Source: Stentor coeruleus (Eukaryota; Ciliophora; Heterotrichea; Heterotrichida; Stentoridae). Taken from it: a DNA stretch of 36,778 bases. The notes beneath the pieces were generated by a model. It was not told the DNA's origin, did not search any database, and was given only the letters and a program-made list of their open reading frames with translations. Shown piece by piece: positions 21,801 to 30,458 of the stretch; the first letter of the stretch is position 1; the number at the start of each line of letters is the position of its first letter. The stretch spans positions 1 to 36,778 of the forward strand of contig MPUH01000750.1 of the NCBI GenBank assembly GCA_001970955.1. Reading direction: 5' to 3'. The position numbers and the translations under genes are program-made.

Positions 21801-22542
21801 TACCAAGTCTCCAATAATATTTTAGAGATCCATAAGCACCAAGGGAATTTTCAGCTAAAGGTACTTTTGTTTTTATTTCTGAGTCTAAATTGATTTTTGT
21901 TGTTATGAATAGTTTTGAATAATAAAACTCAAAGAAAATAATTAAATGAATCCATGTTTTTTGATAGGCTACTGGAATTGATTTAGAAATATTTCCACAT
22001 GTATAATTATGACCATAGCAAGTATTAATAGACGCTATAACACCTTTTTTTTCAGCAGATATTTTATAGTAAAGATTTTCATAAGAATCGTAAGCGCCAA
22101 AAAAATCTCCATTTTGCTCGACAAGCATCCAAATTTTTATTGTACTATCAGGTGATATTTTAGCTATCTCATCATTATTATAATCTGTATACATAAAAGA
22201 TGTGATATTAAAATATAAACCTCTATCTTTAGTCTTCAATGGTGACTTTTGTGAAGGGTCAAAAAAATTTCTGTTGTCAGGATTAAAAAATGGGCCATGG
22301 GAATTTCGCTTTTCGGGATTGGAAATCTCTGAGAAATCTACTATAAAAAGTAATGCACTTGAGTAGGTATTAGAACATTGATTATGGGAAATAGAGGTAT
22401 AAGTACTCGGACAATATGGAGTGCAAACGTTTTCAGTAAGGAAAGTTGAGCATATAAGGCAAGAATCACTTGAAAAAGAAATACAATTGTGAAGACCCCA
22501 TGATGCTGATAGAAAACAAGAATAAAAAATTGTAAAAAACAT
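15883..22542 (-). CDS. Giant LamG/Cys-rich multi-pass membrane protein, two 15-nt introns
   Basis: Three exons (22542-16486, 16470-16216, 16200-15883) encode about 2209 residues. A signal peptide precedes residue 17. Five concanavalin/LamG-like units lie near 60-270, 350-555, 675-875, 1012-1205 and 1355-1565. Each has an RG-YF strand (for example DRGLYF, NRGYYF, LRGYYF), often after a DDxDPIPA-type acidic run. They alternate with Cys-rich furin/EGF-like modules near 275-345, 555-670, 880-1010, 1215-1340 and 1575-1720. From about 1855 to the end there are several membrane segments. Without splicing the frame stops in a membrane helix at 16471. With splicing the helix continues LILI-ISVVLTPILFFIF and more segments follow, ending in ILDSKK. 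The layout suggests a surface sensor, adhesion or channel-like protein; the membrane tail loosely recalls TRP/polycystin-type ciliate proteins, but this is not proven. Confidence 0.85.
16201..16215 (-). other. 15-nt intron 2 of the giant receptor gene
   Basis: On the minus strand the sequence is GTGATTTTTATTTAG, again 15 nt in phase 0 with A at position 10 and a terminal TAG that would stop translation if retained. The third base is G, where the other two introns have A. Removal joins VTISSL to VSFYLLAFRPFSEP and extends the membrane tail by 105 codons. Confidence 0.82.
16471..16485 (-). other. 15-nt intron 1 of the giant receptor gene
   Basis: On the minus strand the sequence is GTATCATATATATAG, with GT at the start, A at position 10 and TAG at the end. 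It sits between codons (phase 0), and its final TAG is an in-frame stop if retained. Removal joins two halves of a hydrophobic helix and opens 85 further codons. Confidence 0.85.
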
Positions 22543-22696
22543 TTATATAATTTAATATTATCTAATGAACTTGAAAATAATAATTATGAGGATGATGACG
22601 ATGACGATGACGATTGAAATTTTTTTTGATTATTATCTGGATGTTTAAATTATATATTAGGATCAATTTTTAATATGCTTTGATTTAAGATAGGAT

Positions 22697-22750
22697 TATT
22701 TTTATAAAGATTAATGGTATTTTTATAAAGATTGATGATATTTTTATAAA
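22697..22750. repeat. 21-bp tandem repeat, about 2.6 copies
   Basis: Units at 22697-22717 and 22718-22738 share TATTTTTATAAAGATT followed by AATGG or GATGA. A third partial unit (TATTTTTATAAA) begins at 22739. It lies about 155 bp upstream of the giant receptor start. Confidence 0.75.
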
Positions 22751-23182
22751 AAAAAATTGGGTGTATAGTGAGGCATTTTGGTTAGTTTTTAATATTTTGG
22801 CTAGGTTTTAGTATAATAGTTTGATTTTTAAAAGATTAAGTCTATTACTCAAAGGTTTTCTTATTATAAATGTTTATTATCAAAGAGTATAATATGCTAT
22901 TGGATAATAAAATTTTAAGGTATTTATTTTAGAAGATTGAATAATATTTATATAATGCAAGAAATATAACATTTTTTCCTTTTGAGCGTAATCTTATTTC
23001 GTTGATATCTTTAGAGTTTTGTATTTAAAAACATAAATAGTGTATTAGAAAATTTTGATGAAGAGATCAAAAAAATTTTTATCATTTTGTAGTTAGATTG
23101 TATTTTTCAATTTAGAAGTTAGTATTTTTACAAAAGTAAATGTTTTTATATGATTAACTATACTTTTCTTTATCCTAACATC

Positions 23183-23372
23183 AAACTATTATATTCTAAC
23201 AAGTACTTAAAAATCTTATATATGAAAATCTTTTTAGCACCCACTTACAATGTATTTTTATAACTTTTTTCAAAAACTATTATATTCTAACAAGTACTTA
23301 AAAAATCTTATATATGAAAATCTTTTTAACACCCACTTACTATGTATTTTTATAACTTTTTTCAAAAACTAT
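23183..23372. repeat. 91-bp tandem duplication without a gap
   Basis: Copy 1 (23183-23273) and copy 2 (23274-23365) begin AAACTATTATATTCTAACAA and match throughout. They differ by one extra A in the A run, G/A in TTTTTAGCACCC, and A/T in TTACAATG. A third copy starts (AAACTAT) at 23366. No N is present and the copies have diverged, so this is a real tandem repeat, unlike the single-N blocks. It is about 390 bp upstream of the ABCG start. Confidence 0.85.
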
Positions 23373-23755
23373 CTTTAAAATTCTTACCTAAATCTATCAT
23401 AATAATCCTAACATAAACATAAAATCCTCAGATAAAAATTTCGCATATTTCCATACAAATCACTCTCTTCCTTTGACAATTTCTTCTATTCATTATTTAT
23501 CCCCTTTCAAATACCTAAATTATTTGCACTACTTCCTCAGTACTCCTTTCCAAATCCTTTTTACTTATAAATTTAACCCATAATCTAACCTAAAGTTTTT
23601 TTCTTCATGCCCAATCCACATAAAAATTCAAATTACCCAAATTTTAACTATAAAAAAAGCCCTTCCCAGCTTTTCTAATCATATTTTCCCCTTCTCAGAA
23701 CCTATCAGATATAAAAAAAAAATTATAATCCAAACTATGACATCATCACAAAAAT

Positions 23756-25609
23756 ATGTCAGTAATTTTAAAAATGAAAAAAGTCCATACAAAGAACTTC
23801 TCTCATAATTCTGAAAGCATAGTCGAAATCAACCCAATCTTACCCCAAACAACAAATTCAAAGATTTCTCTATCATGGGAAGACTTAATATATTCAATAA
23901 AAGAAAATAAATCATATACACAAATCCTCAAAAGTGTGACAGGTTTTGCCAACCCTGGGGAGATTTTAGCAATAATGGGCTCATCAGGTTCAGGTAAAAC
24001 ATCTCTAGTAAGCATATTATCAAATCAAATAATCCCTCAGAGAAATGTGAAAATATCAGGAAAAGTTTGCATAAATGGACAAGACATAAAAACTTTAGAT
24101 TATTCAGTTTATGCAAGATATGTTATGCAACAAGATATTATCTTACCAACTTTGACTCCTAGAGAGGCTTTAACTTTTGCTGCTAAGCTTAAGATTAAAG
24201 GAAATAATAAGAAAATTGTTGCTAGGGTTGAAGAGATTATGAATGATTTAAAACTTTTGAAAGTTGCTGATAATATGATTGGAAATGAGGCTATTAAAGG
24301 ACTGTCAGGTGGTGAGAAGAAAAGAGTTTGTATTGGTTTGGAGCTTATAAGTGAACCAAATATTTTGATATTAGATGAACCAACATCAGGGCTTGATAGT
24401 TTTACAGCCGAGCATGTTATTGGGTTACTTAAACAGCAAGCGGATAAAGGGAAAACTATATTGCTGACAATCCATCAACCAAGCTCCAATATTTTCAAGC
24501 TTTTTGATAGGCTTATTCTTATGACAGAAGGAAATTTTATATATCAAGGTTCAGCAATGGATTCAGTAAACTATTTTCAAGAAATTGCATATCCATGTCC
24601 TGAGTTCACAAACCCTCCTGATTACTATATGCGTTTTCTCTACATCAAAAACCGTAAAGCTCTAACTTCAGATGAAAACGAAAAACTTGATAACCTCATT
24701 AAATCTTACAAATATAAAGAAGAATTTTTTTTATCTCAAATAAACCTCAAAGACCTAACTAAAATAAATTCATCTGTTAAATCCTTCCAAGCTGGCTTTT
24801 TAACAACATTTATTATACTTTTAATAAGATCATGGAAAAATACAATGCGAAACCCAATGATGGTAACCTTAAAAATGATGAATGCTATAACCCAAGCTAT
24901 TATTATAGATATAATATTTCATGACCTCAGCTACAATATGAAAGGTATTCAAAATCGTCAAGGTGTTTTATTTCATTCAATAGTGAATTTTATTATGAGT
25001 TCAGTGCAAACTAACTCTATGACTTTTCCTGTAGAAAGGCCGATTTTTATTAAAGATTATAAAGAAGGTCTTTATGGTGTTTTAGCTTATATCTCAGCGA
25101 AATTAGTAACAGAATTACCATTTACTATTATTAGTACATTATTATACGCTATTATTATTTACTTTGCCGTTGACCTAAATATCGAATCCCCAAGTCAATT
25201 CTTTGTGTTTTTTGGTATGCTTTTGCTTGTTCATTTATGTGGATCAGCTTATGGTAATGTTGCTGGAGTAATATCAAAAGATGTCCTTGCATCAGTTGTC
25301 TGGGGAGGAACAATATCATCACCACTTATGATGTTTGCTGGTTTTTTCAGTAGTACAAAGTCTTTATCTGGGTCTTTTTATTGGATTAAATATATCTCTG
25401 CCTTTTATTTTGGGTTTAGAGGTTTAGCTATTAATGAATTCACAGATTTAGATATTGATGATAGTGTTAGGCCTGGACCTTTGGAAAAAATGGGATTCGA
25501 TGGAGAAGTATGGGAAAATGCTGGATCTTTACTTTTGATCATACTTGGGTGTTATGCTATTGTGATAAGTGTGCTGAAGTATGTTGGAGAAAGTCATAAA
25601 AACTCATGA
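23756..25609 (+). CDS. ABCG-family half-transporter
   Basis: The 617-residue product has the reverse layout of ABCG half-transporters, with the nucleotide-binding domain first and the membrane domain second. Walker A is GSSGSGKTS, the signature is LSGGEKKRV, Walker B is ILILDEPTSGLDS, and the switch is LTIHQPSS. About six hydrophobic segments follow, from roughly residue 350, including MLLLVHLCGSAYGNVAG and the final LLLIILGCYAIVISVL. ABCG half-transporters dimerise and export lipids, sterols or small toxic compounds; the substrate here cannot be told. The ATG at 23756 is chosen as the first in frame. A second in-frame ATG is at 23774, and an out-of-frame upstream ATG at 23737 opens a short overlapping frame. 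The stop is TGA with TAG shortly after. Confidence 0.92.
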   Translation: MSVILKMKKVHTKNFSHNSESIVEINPILPQTTNSKISLSWEDLIYSIKENKSYTQILKSVTGFANPGEILAIMGSSGSGKTSLVSILSNQIIPQRNVKISGKVCINGQDIKTLDYSVYARYVMQQDIILPTLTPREALTFAAKLKIKGNNKKIVARVEEIMNDLKLLKVADNMIGNEAIKGLSGGEKKRVCIGLELISEPNILILDEPTSGLDSFTAEHVIGLLKQQADKGKTILLTIHQPSSNIFKLFDRLILMTEGNFIYQGSAMDSVNYFQEIAYPCPEFTNPPDYYMRFLYIKNRKALTSDENEKLDNLIKSYKYKEEFFLSQINLKDLTKINSSVKSFQAGFLTTFIILLIRSWKNTMRNPMMVTLKMMNAITQAIIIDIIFHDLSYNMKGIQNRQGVLFHSIVNFIMSSVQTNSMTFPVERPIFIKDYKEGLYGVLAYISAKLVTELPFTIISTLLYAIIIYFAVDLNIESPSQFFVFFGMLLLVHLCGSAYGNVAGVISKDVLASVVWGGTISSPLMMFAGFFSSTKSLSGSFYWIKYISAFYFGFRGLAINEFTDLDIDDSVRPGPLEKMGFDGEVWENAGSLLLIILGCYAIVISVLKYVGESHKNS

Positions 25610-25987
25610 AAAAGTTAGAATAGTTAATTTGATTATTAGGAAATAATAGGCTTTATGGCAGATAGATGGATTAGTGTTTTATAATCAAATTACTAGTGCT
25701 AATAGTAAAAAAGTACATAAAAATGCTTAAGAATAATAAGGGATTATTGAAAACATTGTTCACTCTTATAATATATTTCACCTACGATTTACTATCTTTA
25801 TTAATACTCAAATAAATTCTGAAAGTAACAGAAACTGTTAATCTAATAATCTTATAACATTTTATAGTATATTATTGACTTTTTAACATAATTATTATAA
25901 TAAATCTCATAAAAATTTCTTTCAATCATCATCAAATCACAATAAACTCCTCACATTTTATTAAAAAAAATATACTTTATATTGAGA
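25610..25987. other. Convergent intergenic region
   Basis: This 378-bp AT-rich spacer lies between the 3' ends of the ABCG gene and the EF-hand/C2 gene. I see no gene, repeat or RNA element in it. Confidence 0.4.
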
Positions 25988-28423
25988 TTAATTAGCCCTA
26001 AACGAAGAATTCATATTAGGAGCTGCCTTTTTAGCCGGTGATTTCTGTGGCTGTTTAGTCTTTGTTTCAACCTGAAGCAAGTTATTTTTCGAACTTATCC
26101 CTGAAGTTGGTGTTTTAGGTCTTTTCGCATCTAAACTAGGTGTTTCAATGGTCAAAAACTTTTTTTTCTCTTCAAGTTTATTTTTTGTTGAAGAATTATT
26201 CACAACATGCCCTGTAATAGAATTACTAGGCAAGTGCTTAGGTTCTACATGTGGATGATGTAAAGAATTCTTTGATAAATGCCCAGGACTTCCTACATGT
26301 AAAGTTGAAGCATGATGAAGTTTATGAATTTCAACATGTGGATCAGGTTTATTTGGTGGGGATATATGATGTTGTTTACTAACAGTTAAAGAATGATTGA
26401 GTCCTTGGGTTTTATCAATAATATACGACAGGTTTACAGTCATTGATTGATTAAGTCCATGAATATTATGAGAATCATGATTTATTTTAGATTTAGGAGT
26501 ACCATGAGTATGATGATTAGCAGTTTGATTAGTATGAGCTGAATGTGAATTGTAAAGTCCTGGTTGTGGATTAAATGATGATGAAGGTCCATGATGTGCT
26601 CCAAAATGTTGAAGTGGTGAAGTTTCTTTGTTCTGAGGTGGGGATGTTTCTTTATTTTTAGTTGGTGATGTTTCTTTATTTTGAGGTGGAGATGCAGGTT
26701 TATGATGAGGAGAAAGAGGAGCTTTGTTATGAGGAGATGATGTACCTTTAGGAAGGGATGTAAAACTTAATGAGTCATCAAGATTATGATTTTTAGATGA
26801 AAAAAATATTCCTGAACTATTAAGACCACTAGGTGATGCTATTGAAGAACTCTTTGGACTCATTCCTCGACATGGGGTTTTAGATTTTGGGCTTACAACT
26901 GTTGGGGATAACATGCCAATAGTTTTAGANCTCTTTGGACTCATTCCTCGACATGGGGTTTTAGATTTTGGGCTTACAACTGTTGGGGATAACATGCCAA
27001 TAGTTTTAGAATCATGGTTTTTTTCAACTGTAATTTTACATATATTCATAAAATAAGTCATTGCTTTAGGATGATTTGATCTTACATTAAAATCTTCAAC
27101 ATATTCTTCTTTATCTTCTTTATCTTCTTGTTCTCTAAGAAACTCATCAGTCAGTGTATGTTGTATTCTTTTACGTCTTTTTTCAAGCTCTTCAACTTCT
27201 TTCTTCCTTTTTACAACCTCATCACTAAGTTTGACAAATTTACTAAGTTCTTTTTCTGTATAACTTTTTGGCCTTATTGGATTCCACTGGGCTTGTAAAT
27301 ACAATATACCCCTTAATTGCCCTGTTGATGTTTTTAGATCAACTTTCCCTTTGCAGCTATATTCAAAAGGTGTGGCCATAGCTTTGATCCAACTGAAATT
27401 CGCTGATCCTTCAACTTTGTTTTTGGTTAAAAGTTCAATTTCTAATATTCCTGGAAGTTCTTGTTTGTTTTTATTTTCAATATGAAAATCGCAATGAAAG
27501 TTTAGTACTGGGTTACAGTCTGTATATTCACCTGTTGCATATTCTAAAAGCCCTTTGATTCGAGATTTAAAACTATGGGCACCAGGTTTAAGTCCTTGAG
27601 CTTTGAGGAGAACTATTGATAAGCTACCATGGATTAAACTTTTTCTTAGAGGTTTGGAGATTATCATACAAGCTAAAGGGTCGACAACTTCCTGTTCAGC
27701 TTTTTGTTTTATGAACTTCATACGTTTTCCGACCTCATCCATTGAGACAGTTCCATCTTTATCTCCATCAAATATATCGAATACTTCATTTGATTCCTCT
27801 TCAGTGATGGTAGGATCATATTTAAGCAACTCGGCTCTAAGTTCCCCTGCTGTAACTTTCCCATCTCTATTTTTATCTAAACTTGTATACAAATCCGCTA
27901 ATGATCTGTTGTCATGGTTTAAAATATTCAAGACCCTTCTAAAAAGTGTACATTCAACAATATCTAAAACTTCATCAGCATCACTTACTAGGATTTTAAC
28001 ATCAGGGTCCATAATCCCACTATCTTCAGGGTCATCATATTTTTCAATACTATCTTCAATACTCCCTGGCATATAGTCAACACCATGGAAAAAATCACTA
28101 TTTGAATCTAAGTCTAATGATATATCAGACCTTTCTAATAAAGATTCTCTTAAAATACCTTCAACTGGTAATGAGGATACTGAACATGCGATTTCAGGAT
28201 ATAAATTCGAAATCACTTTTGAATATGATAACATGCTTGAATTTGGTGGAAGGCTTTGGACAATTTTATCTCTAAGTGTGAGGGCAAAAACTTCGAGAGC
28301 AGTTCTAAAGGAACAACCAAGATCAGAATGATCTTTCAAGACAAACTCAAGCCAATTCGGCGAATTTAAGTCTGAAAACCAGTTTGTTTCACTGATGGAC
28401 GAACGTGATTCTCGGGTTTCCAT
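25988..28423 (-). CDS. EF-hand and C2-like protein with His/Pro/Ser-rich tail
   Basis: The 811-residue frame includes one undetermined residue. Two EF-hand loops, DKNRDGKVTAGE (183-194) and DGDKDGTVSMDE (219-230), have Asp/Asn, Gly and Glu at the Ca2+-binding positions. Residues about 262-380 look like a C2-type beta sandwich (GSLSIVLLKAQGLKPG ... GILYLQAQWNP). A charged coiled coil follows at about 385-440. The last 300 residues are disordered and rich in His, Pro, Ser and Asn, with 8-residue repeats such as TSPPQNKE near the DNA at 26620-26700. A Ca2+-regulated membrane or cytoskeletal scaffold is inferred. The N at 26930 lies between two 80-bp copies. The second 27-residue copy of the SKTIGMLSPTVVSPKS region is probably an assembly artefact, giving a real length near 784. 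Confidence 0.78.
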   Translation of the reverse strand: METRESRSSISETNWFSDLNSPNWLEFVLKDHSDLGCSFRTALEVFALTLRDKIVQSLPPNSSMLSYSKVISNLYPEIACSVSSLPVEGILRESLLERSDISLDLDSNSDFFHGVDYMPGSIEDSIEKYDDPEDSGIMDPDVKILVSDADEVLDIVECTLFRRVLNILNHDNRSLADLYTSLDKNRDGKVTAGELRAELLKYDPTITEEESNEVFDIFDGDKDGTVSMDEVGKRMKFIKQKAEQEVVDPLACMIISKPLRKSLIHGSLSIVLLKAQGLKPGAHSFKSRIKGLLEYATGEYTDCNPVLNFHCDFHIENKNKQELPGILEIELLTKNKVEGSANFSWIKAMATPFEYSCKGKVDLKTSTGQLRGILYLQAQWNPIRPKSYTEKELSKFVKLSDEVVKRKKEVEELEKRRKRIQHTLTDEFLREQEDKEDKEEYVEDFNVRSNHPKAMTYFMNICKITVEKNHDSKTIGMLSPTVVSPKSKTPCRGMSPKXSKTIGMLSPTVVSPKSKTPCRGMSPKSSSIASPSGLNSSGIFFSSKNHNLDDSLSFTSLPKGTSSPHNKAPLSPHHKPASPPQNKETSPTKNKETSPPQNKETSPLQHFGAHHGPSSSFNPQPGLYNSHSAHTNQTANHHTHGTPKSKINHDSHNIHGLNQSMTVNLSYIIDKTQGLNHSLTVSKQHHISPPNKPDPHVEIHKLHHASTLHVGSPGHLSKNSLHHPHVEPKHLPSNSITGHVVNNSSTKNKLEEKKKFLTIETPSLDAKRPKTPTSGISSKNNLLQVETKTKQPQKSPAKKAAPNMNSSFRAN
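26850..27010. repeat. Direct duplication of 80 bp around a single N inside a coding region
   Basis: Positions 26850-26929 and 26931-27010 are identical and flank an N at 26930. The added 81 bp equals 27 codons, so the frame of the EF-hand/C2 gene survives. Three other single-N sites with the same structure in non-coding DNA or just beyond a stop argue for an unmerged contig overlap rather than a genuine protein repeat. Confidence 0.82.
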
Positions 28424-29213
28424 ATTTTATCCAGTCTCCTTAAGATTATGTTTTTTGTCCTAAGATTAAGGCTTTTATTGATTTTTCTTTAGGAAAAGGT
28501 TTGAGGATTTATCAGGATTTTTGTTTTAGGAAAAATTTTTGAAGGATTAAAGTTGATAAGGATTGAAAAATAAGTTTTTTGATGAGGAGAAAATTTTAAT
28601 TTTAAAATTAGAGAAGTTTTAAAGGGTTTATGAGGAAATGATGATTAGAAGAAACTTGGATTAGAGATTTTACTTTTGCATTGGAATGGTAATGAAAATG
28701 GAGTTTTGGATAAGAGGTTATTATTCAAGGGGAAAATAGAATGGAAGTTGGGAAAGGAAAAAAAAAAGTGAGGTTAGAGGATAATTTAGAAGGATGGGTA
28801 AAAAAAAGATAGTGAGGTTTAGGTGGAATTTTTTTTAGATATTGAAAAAAAAAAGTATTTGGCAGATTTGATATGATTTTAAAAGAGCTTGTGTATCACA
28901 ATGTTATAGGTGGATTATATTTAGATTATTATAATAATTATATACAATTGAAATTAAGCTGGTTTAGTAGCAGAAAAAATAGAATCTGGTTTGGAAAAAT
29001 AATCATTTTTTCATCATGAAACCATAAAACCTACTAAGCCCTTAGCTATATTCTAACCTAAACCTATGCATTACAAACTAATATATTCTCTTATAAAATA
29101 ACATAAAAAAAGCCTATCTTCCTCCTCTTAATCCATAAATATAAATCAACCCAAACCAAAATCATCAAAAAAACAACTAAATCAATTTAAAACCTCATTT
29201 ACTAATCCTAACA
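28424..29213. promoter_or_regulatory. Intergenic region with strong strand asymmetry
   Basis: This is a 790-bp spacer between two minus-strand genes. Positions 28501-28860 have only about 5 C on the plus strand, so the EF-hand/C2 gene's upstream coding strand is almost free of G. From about 29020 the sign reverses, and 29041-29213 has only about 4 G, flanking the 3' end of the YFD-repeat gene. No coding frame is seen. Confidence 0.45.
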
Positions 29214-29735
29214 TTAAGCCTGTTTAAAACTATCAAAATAATTTCTCAAAGTCCTATACTTCGCATTATTATTCTCAGAAATCGGGGTATAAATATGGTT
29301 CCAAGTGCTCCTTGGATCAGCTGAAGCATATCTTTTATCATCATTTTTTTTAAATCCATGAACTGATATAGGAATAGTATTCACAACAGATACATTATGA
29401 TCAAAAATCCTTGTAGTATCAAAATATTCTCTATAAGTACTATAAAAATGCATATTGTCTTTACTTATTTTCACTTGAAAAGTTGGGTTCCAACCAAGTT
29501 CTAAGGTTTTTTTGTTTCTAATTCCTAATCTTTTGATTTCTGGAATACGATGAGTATGCTTATCTAAAGTTGAAGACAAATTCGGGTAGAACTTGCTAGG
29601 GTTTGCTGGAACTGATATTCTGTCTTGATGCTGTTTTGATGGCTTGTCGAAGTATTGTCTGTAGAACTCATGGACTTTATGATTGTCTCTACTGTCTGCA
29701 ACATGAAAACGGTTGTCCCAATTTTGTTTGTTCAT
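29214..29735 (-). CDS. Small protein with three W...R-YFD repeats, function unknown
   Basis: The 173-residue product is not recognised but has clear internal repeats. Residues 6-30 (WDNRFHVADSRDN...YRQYFD), 82-106 (WNPTFQVKISKDN...YREYFD) and 145-168 (WNHIYTPISENNN...LRNYFD) share a pattern. It is Trp, Asn/Asp, an aromatic three residues on, a Ser, an Asn at about position 13, then Arg-x-Tyr-Phe-Asp at the end. Units are 25, 25 and 24 residues long and start 76 and 63 residues apart. The rest is basic and polar, without signal peptide or membrane segment. Short repeats with aromatic anchors suit peptide binding along a filament such as a microtubule, but that is inference only. It is divergent to the coiled-coil gene. 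Confidence 0.72.
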   Translation of the reverse strand: MNKQNWDNRFHVADSRDNHKVHEFYRQYFDKPSKQHQDRISVPANPSKFYPNLSSTLDKHTHRIPEIKRLGIRNKKTLELGWNPTFQVKISKDNMHFYSTYREYFDTTRIFDHNVSVVNTIPISVHGFKKNDDKRYASADPRSTWNHIYTPISENNNAKYRTLRNYFDSFKQA

Positions 29736-30458
29736 ATTTGATAATTTTTTTATTAGGAAAAGGTTATTAAAGGAGTGATTATTTTTAGTATGAGAAGAGA
29801 GGGTGTTAATTTGAATACTTTTTTTTTGATGATGAGGATGCTTGTTTTAAAAAAAAAATAAATAGATTTGGGTAAAGGAATTTGGGATTGGCTTGATTTG
29901 AGTATGTGGATTTTCGGTTGTAGGTTTTATATTTTTAAGTGGAGGGTTTTTAGTTGGGTTTGATTTTTACATGATTTTAGGATGACTTTGTTTGCACTGA
30001 AAACAGAAGAAAGGTGGGAATAGTTATGATATGAGGGTTATTGATGTTTTGTGTTTGCTTTTTTGATAACAAACATTTGAGGTTAATTTTATTAGTCTTG
30101 CTATTATTTTGTGTACTGAAACATAATAATTTGTAGCATCTCAAACTAAATATCCTATTAAAGAAAGTATCACCCTAAACAAAATTCAATATTATCAAAT
30201 TTTCCACATCAAAATCTCCTATACTACCTATGCTAAATAACATAAATTAATCAAAAAAATCCTTACTTCCTTCAAACACCAACCTACTAAAATTCATACC
30301 TCAAACCAAAAAAAAATCCAAAAAATCCTCACAACCAAAAGCCTCTTCCCAAGTACAAACCTAACACCTCCTAACCAAAAATCTTCATCAAACCTTAAAA
30401 CTCCAATCATAATCCCAAAAGCCCAATTAATTAAAAAATTCCTAACGATTAAATTTAA
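29736..30458. promoter_or_regulatory. Divergent promoter with a sharp skew switch
   Basis: The left part, 29761-29940, is nearly free of C (about 4), and the right part, 30241-30420, is nearly free of G (about 2). The switch lies near 30110. Each half is thus G-poor on the coding strand of the gene it precedes. The minus frame at 30294-30485 is an artefact of this composition. Confidence 0.5.

Larger units (their letters stand above)
22543..23755. promoter_or_regulatory. Divergent region between giant receptor and ABCG genes
   Basis: This 1.2-kb spacer holds three local repeats: a GATGAC-type microsatellite near 22590-22616, a 21-bp repeat at 22697-22750 and a 91-bp tandem repeat at 23183-23372. 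The right part, about 23400-23700, is C-rich and G-poor on the plus strand and should be the ABCG leader or promoter. No gene was found. Confidence 0.5.

Noticed and set aside
23756..25609. Genetic code with TGA read as Trp (as in some heterotrichs)
   Set aside because: No long frame contains in-frame TGA, and Trp is encoded by TGG throughout. The ABCG TGA is followed closely by TAG, so that single stop is uninformative, but the whole set favours the standard code.
27603..28076. 157-residue plus-strand frame antisense to the EF-hand gene
   Set aside because: It mirrors the EF-hand coding region; the Ser-rich translation follows from the opposite strand.
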